Assembly (NCBI RefSeq): GCF_008364795.1
Contig: NZ_VTTM01000001.1
Location: forward strand, 496,001-560,000
DNA from: Azospirillum oryzae
GTDB taxonomy: Bacteria > Pseudomonadota > Alphaproteobacteria > Azospirillales > Azospirillaceae
Direction of reading: 5' to 3'
DNA: 64,000 nt
Position 1 is the first letter of the stretch. Every line of letters begins with the position of its first letter. Positions 43,163-53,056 of this stretch are shown in pieces. Made by a program: the position numbers and the translations under genes. Below the pieces are notes generated by a model that saw nothing but the letters and a program-made list of their open reading frames with translations, ran no database searches and had not been told where the DNA came from.

Positions 43163-43515
43163 GGTCGCTTCTCCCCTGCTGCGTTGCTTCGTCACCGGGG
43201 CTGCGAAATCGGGGCGCCGTGTGTTGTGGAAGTCTTTGGTCCGGTCGCCAGGGAACAGCTTTGTCCGGTGCGGGGCGACGCCTTCTGCCGGGCGGTCGCC
43301 GATTGCGCGAAAGTCTCCGGCAAGCGCGGCCCGCGGTCAACCGGCAATTCTCTGGAACGCTCGCGGAATACAGGCGCGTTAGGACAGGTTTCTCGCGGCA
43401 CGCTATCCCGGCGCATTCAAAAAAACGCAATCTGTTTGACGGGGTGCGGCACCGCACTCCATAGTCCCAGCACTGGCCGTGCCGCACTGCACACAGTCCC
43501 GCGCAAGCCGTTCCG
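43163..43515. other. Divergent gene-free region (DUF3299 / hutG)
   Basis: 353 nt with no plausible gene. The hutG-proximal part holds a run of A residues (43419-43425) just before a candidate promoter. Two related segments, GGTGCGGCACCGCACTCC and GTGCCGCACTGCAC, follow it within 60 nt and could be an operator pair. Nothing else recognised. Confidence 0.45.
43436..43465 (+). promoter_or_regulatory. Candidate promoter for hutG
   Basis: TTGACG, 18 nt, CATAGT, about 50 nt before the hutG start and immediately after an A-run. Found by eye. Confidence 0.35.
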
Positions 43516-44355
43516 ATGACGAGACGAGCCATGGAAACCTTTCGCTTCCAGCCGGGCGAAACCCCGGTCCTGCTCAGCATTCCGCATGTCGGGACGATGA
43601 TTCCGCCGGACATCGCAGCCACGATGACGCCGGAAGGGCTGACCCAGCCCGACGTCGACCGCCACCTGGACCGGTTGTACCACTTCGCCCCCGCGCTCGG
43701 AATCGGTTTTCTGACGGCGCTGTGTTCGCGTTACGTGGTGGACCTGAATCGCGACCCCGACGGTGCGATGGCGCAGCCGGGCCTCGACCCGACCGAAATC
43801 TGCCCGCTGACCACCTTCGACCATCAGCCGATCTATCAGCCGGGGCGGGAACCCGACCAGGCGGAGATCGACCGGCGGGTCGGCGCCTATTGGCGCCCCT
43901 ACCACGAGCAGCTGCGCAGCGAGCTGCGTGCGCTCCGCGACCGATACGGCGTCGCCGTCCTGTTCGATGCCCATTCGGTGCGCAGCCGGGTCCCGCGCTT
44001 TTTCGACGGCACCCTGCCCGACTTCAACCTGGGCACCGGCGACGGCAGCAGCACCGCCCAGCCGCTGGTCGTCCGGCTGATGAACGTGCTTTCGGCGTCG
44101 GAACGCTATTCGGCCGCGCTGAATGGCCGCCTGCGCGGCGGCTTCATCATCCGCAGCTACGGCCAGCCGGAAGAGAACATCCACGCCATCCAGTTGGAAC
44201 TGACCCAGTCCACTTATATGGACGAGGATGCGCCCTATCAGTTCCGTCCCGATCTGGCGGCTGAGGTGAAGCCGTCGCTGGAGCGGCTGCTGAGCGTCGT
44301 CGTCGAGTGGGCGTGGCAGAAGGCCAGCGGACAGCGGCGTGCGGCGTACCTGTAA
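43516..44355 (+). CDS. hutG: N-formylglutamate amidohydrolase
   Basis: 279 residues of the HutG/FGase family: LLSIPHVGTMIPPDIA, DRHLDRLYHFAPALGI, RYVVDLNRDPDGA, VLFDAHSVRSRVPRFFDGTL and GGFIIRSYGQPEENIHAIQLE. It hydrolyses N-formyl-L-glutamate to glutamate and formate, the final step of histidine degradation. No other hut gene is in the window, so it may serve another formyl-amino-acid route. ATG 43516 or 43531 are both possible starts. Confidence 0.93.
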   Translation: MTRRAMETFRFQPGETPVLLSIPHVGTMIPPDIAATMTPEGLTQPDVDRHLDRLYHFAPALGIGFLTALCSRYVVDLNRDPDGAMAQPGLDPTEICPLTTFDHQPIYQPGREPDQAEIDRRVGAYWRPYHEQLRSELRALRDRYGVAVLFDAHSVRSRVPRFFDGTLPDFNLGTGDGSSTAQPLVVRLMNVLSASERYSAALNGRLRGGFIIRSYGQPEENIHAIQLELTQSTYMDEDAPYQFRPDLAAEVKPSLERLLSVVVEWAWQKASGQRRAAYL

Positions 44356-44395
44356 CACCACCCACGACTCGACCGTTCGGCTTCCACCAAAGAGT

Positions 44396-44423
44396 GGCCC
44401 TTCCCCGTCGCCGGGGAAGGGCC
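44396..44423. terminator. Bidirectional stem-loop between hutG and the ATPase gene
   Basis: Eleven-pair perfect stem (44396-44406 with 44413-44423), loop GTCGCC, between two convergent stop codons. No U-run on either side, so activity as a terminator is probable only by position. Confidence 0.5.
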
Positions 44424-44448
44424 GAAGGACGGCCTGATCGGGGATGGA

Positions 44449-46119
44449 TCAGATCTGGCCGCGCTCGCTGGCCTGACGCATCAGGACATATTGGCGCATC
44501 ATCTGGTTGCGGAAGCGGTAGCGCTCCAGTCCCGGCTCCACCACCGGGGCCAGGATGCCGCCATGGTCTTCCCGCGTCAGGCGCTTCAGCAGGTCGAGCG
44601 TCGCGGCGCTCGGCAACTCGCCGCTGTCGCCCGCCAGATCGTTGGGATCGAACACGCCATAGGCGTCGGCCGGGCACAGCGCCGCAGCCAGCAGCGCATC
44701 CTCCAACTCGGCCCGGCGGTCGGCGGCCAGCGCGCGGGCATAGCTTTCGACGATGCCGCGTTCGGCCTCCTGCAGGCAGCGGGCGACGGCGTAGCCGAGA
44801 TCCGGCCGCTCCACCAGCTTGCTGCCGCGGCTGACGGCACTGCGCGCCGCATGCAGGCCCAGCAGCTGCGCATAGTACGGCAGGCCGCGCACGAATTCGG
44901 CGATCCGCCGCACCACGTCGGCGGCGAACTCGATTCCGGCATTCTGCGCCCCCGCCTGGATCAGGCGGCCGATTTCCTGATCGGTCATCAAAGGCAGATG
45001 CACCGGCACCAGGGAGCGCTGGATCGACGGATGCTTGCCCAGCAGCTGGTCGAGATTCTCGGCGACGCCGACCACCAGCAGCGTGACGGGGATCGAACTG
45101 TCGGTCAGGTTCTTGAACAGCTCCGCCAGCTTGTTGCGGAAATCCTCGTCGGTGACGCGGTCATATTCGTCGAGGATCAGCAGCACATGGGTGGCGTGAA
45201 TCCCCGACAGCACCTCGTTCAGTTCGGTGACGCTGAAGGCGCCCTCCGGCAGCAACTCGTTGAAGCTGGCGAAGTTGCGCCGCGCCGCGAACGGGTTGTC
45301 GAGCGCCGAGCGGTAATAGGTCGAGGGAATCTTCTTCAGGAAGTGCCGGAAGATATCCTCGAAGCTCAGTTCGCCGCTGCAGGTCAGCTTCAGCGACAGA
45401 TAGCCCGCCTGCCCTGCGATCTTCTCGATCGCGTTGGCGACGGAGGTCTTTCCGCGGCCACGGTCGCCATAGAGGATGACGTGCGCCCGTTCTTCCTCGA
45501 TGGCCGAGATGATGCGGCGCAGGGTGTCGTTGCGGCCGATGAACAGGCCGTTCAGCTGCTGCTTCGGCCGGGTCGGGGTGAAGGCTTCGCGCAGAAGTCC
45601 GTTCAGCTCCGGCGTCAGGCCCTTCAGCATCGCCGGCGCGTTGGCGCCGCCATTGGCCCCGAAGCCGCCGCGGTAGCCGCCATTGACCGACATGGTGAAG
45701 CGCGGCAGGTCGTGCTCGCCGTCGGCATCACGGCCGCCGGGCTGCGGGAACATGTAGCCGCGGCGGTCGCCGGTGGCCTCGTTGTCGATGACGTCGGGCA
45801 GACGCGGGGCGGCAGGGCCTCGCATCGCCTCGAACCCTGCCCGTCCACCGACAGGCCCACCAACAGGATTTCCACCCGCATTGCCGTCGACCGGACGCAG
45901 ATGGAGCCCGCCGGGCCGGGCAATTCCCGGCGCGTTGGAAAATCCGCCGGCTCCCGGTCCGTTCATACTCCCGGCGGTCATGCCGGGTCCTCCGGTCAAC
46001 GGGCCAGACCCGAGACCCCCGCCGGTGATGCCGGGACTACCCATGCCGGCAGCGCCGGCAGCCGGCAGTCGCTCGTCCGCCATGGCGGCCGATCGACGCT
46101 TTCGAAAGAAATTCCGCAT
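44449..46119 (-). CDS. P-loop ATPase (AAA_16/Orc-like) with glycine-rich N-terminus, unknown function
   Basis: ~556 residues. Residues ~1-150 are low complexity, rich in Gly, Pro, Met and Asn (GMGSPGITGGGLGSGPLTGG). Then an AAA-type ATPase: GRNDTLRRIISAIEEERAHV, Walker A YGDRGRGKTSVA, Walker B HVLLILDEYDRVTDEDF, sensor-1-like VTLLVVGVAENLDQLL and a helical lid (QRSLVPVHLPLMTDQEIGRL). The C-terminus (RLTREDHGGILAPVVEPGLE, RYRFRNQMMRQYVLMRQA) looks like a winged-helix/STAND end. MRNFFRKRRS gives a basic N-terminus. Start 46119 has GGGA-type ribosome site; 46083 is an alternative. Cytosolic. No function is claimed. Confidence 0.85.
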   Translation of the reverse strand: MRNFFRKRRSAAMADERLPAAGAAGMGSPGITGGGLGSGPLTGGPGMTAGSMNGPGAGGFSNAPGIARPGGLHLRPVDGNAGGNPVGGPVGGRAGFEAMRGPAAPRLPDVIDNEATGDRRGYMFPQPGGRDADGEHDLPRFTMSVNGGYRGGFGANGGANAPAMLKGLTPELNGLLREAFTPTRPKQQLNGLFIGRNDTLRRIISAIEEERAHVILYGDRGRGKTSVANAIEKIAGQAGYLSLKLTCSGELSFEDIFRHFLKKIPSTYYRSALDNPFAARRNFASFNELLPEGAFSVTELNEVLSGIHATHVLLILDEYDRVTDEDFRNKLAELFKNLTDSSIPVTLLVVGVAENLDQLLGKHPSIQRSLVPVHLPLMTDQEIGRLIQAGAQNAGIEFAADVVRRIAEFVRGLPYYAQLLGLHAARSAVSRGSKLVERPDLGYAVARCLQEAERGIVESYARALAADRRAELEDALLAAALCPADAYGVFDPNDLAGDSGELPSAATLDLLKRLTREDHGGILAPVVEPGLERYRFRNQMMRQYVLMRQASERGQI

Positions 46120-46348
46120 CCGTCCCAATCCCCACGCGTTGTCGGCGTTCGCGGAACCGGCCCCCTTTCGGCTTCTCTGATGGGCCAGGGACGGTTCCGC
46201 GTGTTCCCGATGTAAGCGTTGTGCCGGCCGGGGTGGGCTGGGATTTCGGATATAATACCGACGCGGCATCCTCCGTCCGGAGACCTCTTCCGAAGGGTTG
46301 CGCCGCCCCACCCTGCCGTGGACCGCATATTGGGCGCTTCGACCATCC

Positions 46349-46447
46349 TCAACCGATCAGGATCGGTCCGACCGTGGCCCAGCCATAGAGCACCGCCAGG
46401 AACAGGGCGAGAGTCACGCACTCACGCAGGAAAGCCAGAACCGACAT
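46349..46447 (-). CDS. 32-residue single-pass membrane peptide, hypothetical
   Basis: MSVLAFLRECVTLALFLAVL followed by YGWATVGPILIG. GGAGGG lies 5 nt before the ATG, one of the best ribosome sites in the window, and nearly the entire peptide is one TM helix. It is too short for standard gene callers. It lies upstream of the glycine-rich ATPase gene on the same strand, about 230 nt apart. Confidence 0.6.
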   Translation of the reverse strand: MSVLAFLRECVTLALFLAVLYGWATVGPILIG

Positions 46448-46614
46448 GCCACCCTCCATTGTTCGCGTCTTGTTCCGATAGAGCTACCAGAACGGACGCG
46501 GAACGGCAACCGCACAGTTCCGCCTATGTTCCTGTTATGGACTCAGGTGTTCCATTCCGGACACAGATCGAACGGACAGGTGGTCAGAAAGTTACGTGTC
46601 GAAAGCGAGGAGTT

Positions 46615-47097
46615 TCAGGCGGGATCGGCGTCGTCGTAGCGGATCAGGTCGGTCCAGGCGCGTTCCAGCCGGCGCAGCGTGCGATAGGTGGTTTCGAAAT
46701 CGGCACCGTCGCTGTCGGTGCGCAAAAGACTGTCGGCACGCATCGCTTCCAGCTTCTTCAGCGCCTCGCAGGTCGCCAGCCCCTGGTCGGACAGCCTGAG
46801 CCGGGCGGCCCGGCGGTCGCGCTGGGACGGGCTGCGGTCGACATAGCCGGCCTCCACCAGATGCTTCAGATTGTAGGAGGCGTTGGAGCCGAGGTAATAG
46901 CCGCGCTCCAGCAGGTCGCGGACCGAAAGCTCCTCGGTTCCGATGTGCAGCAGCATCAGCGCCTGCGTCGGGCTGAGGTCGGTCACGCCGATACGGGCCA
47001 GTTCCATCCGAAGCACGTCCAGGAAGCGCCGGGTGATGCTTTCCATGACGCGGCCAAGGTCGGTGTAGACCGCGGGGGCCGCCACACTCTGCTGCAT
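46615..47097 (-). CDS. MarR/LdtR-type winged-helix regulator
   Basis: ~160 residues. VYTDLGRVMESITRRFLDVL, RIGVTDLSPTQALMLLHIGT, LSVRDLLERGYYLGSNASYN (recognition helix), LKHLVEAGYVDRSPSQRDRR and ARLRLSDQGL. The YLGSNASYNLKHLVEAGY form matches alphaproteobacterial LdtR-type regulators, described in Liberibacter as controlling an L,D-transpeptidase and stress tolerance. ATG 47097 was preferred (AGGA 9 nt upstream); 47103 and 47106 are alternatives. A TTTGCAAA palindrome at 47140-47147 lies just upstream and could be an autoregulatory site. Confidence 0.85.
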   Translation of the reverse strand: MQQSVAAPAVYTDLGRVMESITRRFLDVLRMELARIGVTDLSPTQALMLLHIGTEELSVRDLLERGYYLGSNASYNLKHLVEAGYVDRSPSQRDRRAARLRLSDQGLATCEALKKLEAMRADSLLRTDSDGADFETTYRTLRRLERAWTDLIRYDDADPA

Positions 47098-47339
47098 GCT
47101 CATCATTCCTGTGCCAGTGGCCTGCAAAAGCCCAAATGCTTTGCAAACGCCGTTATCCGGTTGGCGCGGCACTGTCCCGTGCCTGCCGACCGGCGGACCG
47201 GGGAAAGGGTGCCTCGACACCCCTTCCCGTCGCCGTTTCTTAATGGCCTGTGACGATGGGCGGATTTTGTAGCGAATTGGAGGGACAAACTTGAGACGCG
47301 GGGGTGTTCCGGCCCCCGCCGCCTGCAATAACCGGCAGA

Positions 47340-48119
47340 TTACATGGTGCCCGGAAAGGCTCCGCCATCCAGAAGGATGTTCTGCCCGGTCATGAATCCG
47401 GACTGGGCGCCACAGAGAAAGGCACAGGCGGCCCCGAATTCCTCCGGATCGCCGAATCGGCCGGACGGGTTCGTCTTGCGGCGCAGATCCATCTCTTCGT
47501 CAATGCTGCGGCCGGCGGCCTTGGCTCCGCCTTCCATCGTCTTGCGCAGACGGTCGGTCTCGAAGGGACCGGGCAGCAGGTTGTTGATCGTGACGTTGTG
47601 CTTCACCGTCTGCCGCGACAGGCCGGCGACGAAGCCGGTCAGGCCGGTGCGCGCGCCGTTCGACAGACCGAGAATCGGGATCGGCGCCTTCACCGCGGCG
47701 GAGGTGATGTTGACGATCCGGCCGAAGCGGCGGGACATCATGCCGTCCACCGTCGCCTTGATCAGGAAGATCGGCGCCAGCATGTTGGCGTCCAGCGCGC
47801 GAATCCAGTCGTCGCGGTCCCAATCGTGGAAATCGCCCGGCGGCGGACCGCCGGCATTGTTGACGAGGATGTCGGGTTCCGGGCAGGCGGCCAGCGCCGC
47901 GGCCCGCCCCTCCTCCGTCGCGATGTCTCCGGGGGCGGTGGTGACGGCGACGCCGGTGGCCTTGCGGATATCCTCGGCGGTCGCCTCCAGGGCCTCGGCA
48001 TTGCGGGCGGTCAGGGTGACGTGAACGCCCTCGCGGGCCAGCGCGAAGGCGCAGGCGCGGCCCAGCCCCTTGCTGGCGGCGCAGACGATGGCACGGCGGC
48101 CGGCGATTCCCAAATCCAT
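47340..48119 (-). CDS. Atypical SDR-family protein lacking the catalytic tetrad
   Basis: 259 residues with overall SDR fold: AIVCAASKGLGRACAFALAR, DILVNNAGGPPPGDFHDW, RFGRIVNITSAAVKAPIPIL and FMTGQNILLDGGAFPGTM. The glycine motif is AASKGLG rather than TGxxxGIG, and the expected YxxxK is replaced (LGLSNGARTGLTGF, no Tyr, Arg for Lys). This matches the BKR-like subgroup described as having imperfect cofactor and active-site motifs. A usual beta-ketoacyl reductase reaction should not be assumed. It stands alone between hdaA and the LdtR-type regulator. Confidence 0.88.
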   Translation of the reverse strand: MDLGIAGRRAIVCAASKGLGRACAFALAREGVHVTLTARNAEALEATAEDIRKATGVAVTTAPGDIATEEGRAAALAACPEPDILVNNAGGPPPGDFHDWDRDDWIRALDANMLAPIFLIKATVDGMMSRRFGRIVNITSAAVKAPIPILGLSNGARTGLTGFVAGLSRQTVKHNVTINNLLPGPFETDRLRKTMEGGAKAAGRSIDEEMDLRRKTNPSGRFGDPEEFGAACAFLCGAQSGFMTGQNILLDGGAFPGTM

Positions 48120-48159
48120 GGTCGTCTCTTCCCTTACTGAATCTGATGGCCTATTGGCA

Positions 48160-48882
48160 TCAGAGGGTCGTTTTGGAACCGGATCGTTGCGGTTCCGTCC
48201 GTTGCAGATCCGAAAGGACTTCGCGCGCCAGCGGCACGGTCACGCCACGATGGGCGGCCAGCGATGCATGGTCCAGCGCCGCCACCAGACGGCGGGCGAA
48301 ATCCAGTGACCGCTCCATCCGCGCCAGCAGATAGGTGATGACCTCCATCCCCGGCCGCAGCTGGCGGTCTGCGAACAGCTTCACCAGCACCGCGGCCAGC
48401 AGCGCATCGTCGGGCGGCCGGACCTCCACCGCCGGTGCGCCCTTGATGCGCGAGCGCAGGTCGGGCAGCCGGGTGCGCCAGCGCGACGGCGCCTTGCGCG
48501 ACAGCAGAAGCAGATGCCCCTGCTGTTCACGGGCGAGGTTGTAGAGGTGGAACAGCGCTTCTTCCCGCTCGGGCTTGCCGGTGACGGCGTCTGCATCCTC
48601 GACCACAACGGCGTTGGCGGGGGCCAGCAGGGACGGCACAACGCCCGAATCGAGGGCATCGCCACGGGTCACCACCGCATGGCTGCGGGCGCGCCAGACC
48701 TGGGAGAGATGGGTCTTGCCGCAGCCGGCGGGGCCGAACAGGGTCAGCGCCGGGGCCGGCCAGGACGGCCAGCGGTCCAGCCACGCCACGGCATCGGCGT
48801 TGCTGGGCGCCACGAGGAAATCCTCGCAGCCCATCGCCGTCCGGTGCCCGAGGTCGAGCGGTATCTGCGCCGGCAAGCTCAT
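48160..48882 (-). CDS. hdaA: HdaA, DnaA-related regulator of replication initiation
   Basis: 240 residues. An AAA+ domain related to DnaA without the DNA-binding domain IV: QIPLDLGHRTAMGCEDFLVA with the QxPLxL clamp-binding motif at the N-terminus, Walker A LFGPAGCGKTHL, Walker B VVVEDADAV and LPDLRSRIKGAPAVEVRPPD. In Caulobacter HdaA binds the beta clamp and stimulates DnaA-ATP hydrolysis. It follows the PerM-like gene by 13 nt; this hdaA/PerM/PgsA-like/DUF2066 run beside purM is a recurrent alphaproteobacterial order. Confidence 0.93.
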   Translation of the reverse strand: MSLPAQIPLDLGHRTAMGCEDFLVAPSNADAVAWLDRWPSWPAPALTLFGPAGCGKTHLSQVWRARSHAVVTRGDALDSGVVPSLLAPANAVVVEDADAVTGKPEREEALFHLYNLAREQQGHLLLLSRKAPSRWRTRLPDLRSRIKGAPAVEVRPPDDALLAAVLVKLFADRQLRPGMEVITYLLARMERSLDFARRLVAALDHASLAAHRGVTVPLAREVLSDLQRTEPQRSGSKTTL

Positions 48883-48895
48883 GCGGACACACCCA

Positions 48896-49963
48896 TCAGC
48901 GTTCCGCGTCGGTGCCGCGGTAGTACGGGCTCGAGAGATACTGTCGCAACGCGAAGCGGGTCAACACGCCGATCACCGCGGCCACCGGCACCGCCAGCAG
49001 CACGCCGACGAAGCCGAACAGGCTGCCGCCGGCCAGCAGCGCGAACATCACCCAGACCGCATGCAGTCCAACCTTGTCGCCGACCAGCTTCGGCGTCAGC
49101 ACATTGCCTTCCACCGTCTGGCCGAACAGGAAGATGCCGACCACGATGGCGACGCGCCAGAACTCGTCGAATTGCAGCAGGGCGAGACCGGTGCTGGCGA
49201 CGAAGCCGAACAGGCTGCCGACATAGGGGATGAAGGACAGCAACCCGGCGACGAGACCGATCACCAGACCGAAGTCCAGCCCGGCCGCCGACAGCGCCAG
49301 CGCATAGAAGACGCCCAGCACGACGCAGACCGTCGCCTGCCCGCGCACGAATCCGGACAGGGTGACGTTCACCTCGCGCGCCTGCTCGCGCACCGTCTCG
49401 GCATGCTGGCGCGGCAGCCACGAATCGACCTTCCCCACCATCAGGTCCCAGTCGCGCATCATGTAGAAGGCGACGATTGGCGTGATGAACATCAGCGTGA
49501 CGATGTCGAACAGCGCCAGCCCGCCCGACAGGATGCGGGTGACGATGCGGCCGACCAGCCCGGCCACCTCCCCGGCATAGGTGCCGGCGGCGGCGCGCAG
49601 CCGCTCGACATCGTCGGCCGGCAGGCGGTGGATGAAGCGGTCGAGCGCCGGGATCAACCGCTCCTTCACCAGCGTGGCGTAGGTCGGCAGCACCTCCAGC
49701 AGATGGGAGACCTGCCCCTGCACCAGCGGCAGCAGGAGCAGGGCCATCAGCACCATGACCAGGACGAATCCCAGCAGCACCAGCGTGGTGCCGAGCCAGC
49801 GCGGCAGCCTCGCCGCCTCCAGCCGGTCGACCGCCGGGTCGAGCAGATAGGCGATGGCCAGCCCGACCACGAAGGGCAGCAGCATGTCCGACAGCAGCCA
49901 AAGCGCCAGGACGAACAGCCCCAGCCCGATCAGCCAGAAGCGGAGCTGCTTGGCCGCCGTCAC
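48896..49963 (-). CDS. AI-2E family (PerM/YdiK-like) membrane protein
   Basis: 355 residues, about eight TM helices. Family landmarks: VVGLAIAYLLDPAVDRLE near the start, the hydrophilic loop PTYATLVKERLIPALDRFIH, FITPIVAFYMMRDWD, the GLDFGLVIGLVAGLLSFIPYVGS block, and GQTVEGNVLTPKLVGDKVGL. The superfamily includes TqsA and sodium/proton exchangers; the substrate here is unknown. The GTG start overlaps the CDP-alcohol phosphatidyltransferase stop (GTGA), implying coupled translation. Confidence 0.93.
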   Translation of the reverse strand: MTAAKQLRFWLIGLGLFVLALWLLSDMLLPFVVGLAIAYLLDPAVDRLEAARLPRWLGTTLVLLGFVLVMVLMALLLLPLVQGQVSHLLEVLPTYATLVKERLIPALDRFIHRLPADDVERLRAAAGTYAGEVAGLVGRIVTRILSGGLALFDIVTLMFITPIVAFYMMRDWDLMVGKVDSWLPRQHAETVREQAREVNVTLSGFVRGQATVCVVLGVFYALALSAAGLDFGLVIGLVAGLLSFIPYVGSLFGFVASTGLALLQFDEFWRVAIVVGIFLFGQTVEGNVLTPKLVGDKVGLHAVWVMFALLAGGSLFGFVGVLLAVPVAAVIGVLTRFALRQYLSSPYYRGTDAER

Positions 49964-50520
49964 GGAACGCCGCCGAGCCGGTTGAACAGCAGGGCGCCGC
50001 GCCGCGCGTACAGCACGCCGGACAGCACCGTCGTCACCGTGCAGGCGTACACCAGCACATCGACCAGTTCCCACCCGTACAGGCGGATGTCCGGCAGCCC
50101 CAGCGCCGGCGGCGCCAGAATCGCGGCGGCCAGCGCGATCTGCACCACCGTGTTCACCTTGCTGACGTAGAGCGGCTGCATCGCCAGCGTCTCCTTCAGG
50201 GTGAACAGCAGGATGACTCCACCGATGATCATGATGTCGCGGAACACCACCATCATTGCCAGCCACAGCGGAATCGCGCCGACCCAGGCCAGCGCCACAT
50301 ACACCCCGACGATCAGCGCCTTGTCGGCCAGCGGATCGAGATATCCCCCCAGCACCGTACGCGCGCGGAACATGCGGGCGATGGCGCCGTCCAGCGCATC
50401 GGACAGACCGGCGGCGACGAACAGGGCGAAGGCCCATTCCATGTTGCCGGTCAGGATCATGTACATCGCGGCCGGAACCGCCACGATGCGCAGGAACGTG
50501 ATGATGTTGGGAACGCTCAC
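49960..50520 (-). CDS. CDP-alcohol phosphatidyltransferase (PgsA-like)
   Basis: 186 residues, four to six TM helices. The catalytic signature DGx2ARx8Gx3Dx3D is complete in SDALDGAIARMFRARTVLGG followed by YLDPLADKALI. NIITFLRIVAVPAAMYMILT at the N-terminus is also typical of PgsA. It transfers a phosphatidyl group from CDP-diacylglycerol to an alcohol such as glycerol-3-phosphate or an inositol-type acceptor; which one is not decided by sequence. The GTG start overlaps the DUF2066 stop by 4 nt. Confidence 0.92.
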   Translation of the reverse strand: MSVPNIITFLRIVAVPAAMYMILTGNMEWAFALFVAAGLSDALDGAIARMFRARTVLGGYLDPLADKALIVGVYVALAWVGAIPLWLAMMVVFRDIMIIGGVILLFTLKETLAMQPLYVSKVNTVVQIALAAAILAPPALGLPDIRLYGWELVDVLVYACTVTTVLSGVLYARRGALLFNRLGGVP

Positions 50521-51863
50521 GGGATGCTCTTGGCCGGCAGCGTGCCCAGGTTGCGCGGCGGTGCGCCCATGGTGGCCGGACCGCCGGCATCCATCGGCGC
50601 CGACGGCGCCAGCGACGTCGGCGACGCCATCGGCGAGGCAGCGGAAGGAACCGCACCGGCGGAGGCCGCACCCGACCCGCGCGGCAGCAGGGTCAGCTGC
50701 CAATCGGCCGACTGCACCGGCAGCGGCGCCCCCGGATAGCCGGCGGGCGCGGCGGCCGACCGCGCGAATCCGAGATCCTGGCGGGCGAGCGCCTGAGCCA
50801 GCTGATCGGGATCGCCGCGATAGGTCAGGGTGATGAGCGCCTCGTTGCGGCTGATCGACATCAGGCTGGTGCGGCTCACCGCGGCAACGGCGGACAGCCG
50901 CTTACGCGTCTCCACCCAATCGTTCACCGCGGTCAGCGGAACGCTGACGATGGTGTTCTGCTCCGGCCCGGTGGCGGTGGTGTGCTGGCGCCGCCACGAG
51001 TCGTCGATCTGGGTACCGACCGCCGCGACAGCACGGTTCATCAGCTCGTCGGCACTGCCGCCGCTCTTCACCTGAACCGTCTGGCTGTCGCGGGTGCCGT
51101 CCAGCCCATAGCGGGTGACGTCCACCGTCAGGCCGCGCGCCGGGTCCGGCCCGTTCGCCGGCATGTCGGTGCGGGCGACCACGACTCCGCCGGCCTTATA
51201 GGCCTGGGCGATGCGGGAAAGCGCTTCCGAATTGCCGGCGATCGCGTCCTCGCCGCTGATCGCCTGGGCGTCGGACAGCTCGCCGTCCGGCACCACCAGC
51301 GGCACCAGCGACGCGGCGGACTGCCGCGCCTCCCATGCCGCGCGCCAGGGGGTGCGGTCCTGCCACAGGATGGTGCGGCCGTCGCTCTGGGTCACCGGCA
51401 GGATGACGAACGGGCGCGACGGCGGCTCGACATATTGGGCGGCGCCGCCGCTCTGGCCGAGCGCGTCGCGCACCGCGTTCGGACGGAAGCGCACGGTGAT
51501 GGCGCCGACGTATCGGCTGCCCGACACCTTCTCCTCGTCGATCTCGAATCCCTGGACCATCCTGGCGATCTCGTTGTCCGACAGGCGCGGCGGATTGCCT
51601 CCGCCGGGAACGAGGCGCCGGTACAGTTCGGCCCAGGCCTTGGCCTGCGCCTCGCGGATCGCCTGATCGCGGATCGTGGTCGGATTGCCGCCGCTGATGT
51701 CGACATTCACGCCGGACACGGCGAAGGGATCGGCGGCGGACGAGACGGCGGCCGGCGGCAGGGTACCGGTCTGCGCCCCCGCCGGCCCGGTCATGGTCAG
51801 GACCAGAGCGGTGGACATGGCAGCAAGACCGGCGAGGAGCGGCGCGCGGCGGCGGTGGAGCAT
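50517..51863 (-). CDS. DUF2066 exported protein
   Basis: 448 residues. Signal peptide RRRAPLLAGLAAMSTALVLT with cleavage near GAQTG, then the DUF2066 core: IREAQAKAWAELYRRLVPGG, DNEIARMVQGFEIDEEKVSG, SRYVGAITVRFRPNAVRDAL and PPSRPFVILPVTQSDGRTIL. The C-terminal ~60 residues are Pro/Ser/Ala-rich. GGAAGG lies ~8 nt before the ATG. Function unknown; its place next to purM and hdaA is conserved in Rhodospirillales and also in gammaproteobacteria. Confidence 0.88.
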   Translation of the reverse strand: MLHRRRAPLLAGLAAMSTALVLTMTGPAGAQTGTLPPAAVSSAADPFAVSGVNVDISGGNPTTIRDQAIREAQAKAWAELYRRLVPGGGNPPRLSDNEIARMVQGFEIDEEKVSGSRYVGAITVRFRPNAVRDALGQSGGAAQYVEPPSRPFVILPVTQSDGRTILWQDRTPWRAAWEARQSAASLVPLVVPDGELSDAQAISGEDAIAGNSEALSRIAQAYKAGGVVVARTDMPANGPDPARGLTVDVTRYGLDGTRDSQTVQVKSGGSADELMNRAVAAVGTQIDDSWRRQHTTATGPEQNTIVSVPLTAVNDWVETRKRLSAVAAVSRTSLMSISRNEALITLTYRGDPDQLAQALARQDLGFARSAAAPAGYPGAPLPVQSADWQLTLLPRGSGAASAGAVPSAASPMASPTSLAPSAPMDAGGPATMGAPPRNLGTLPAKSIP

Positions 51864-51960
51864 TGCAAAGCCTTCCGATTCGAGTATGTTCGGCCCGAGC
51901 CCAAGGCCCGGTATATAGCTCAGCCCAAGCGAGGATACCATCAGCACCCAGTCCTATAAC

Positions 51961-53022
<1,062 letters not shown>

Positions 53023-53056
53023 GGGACGCCCCCGGAAAAGTCCCAAGGATCGTTAG

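Noticed and set aside
44491..46215. 574-codon plus-strand frame
   Set aside because: Antisense to the P-loop ATPase, whose Walker motifs are unambiguous.
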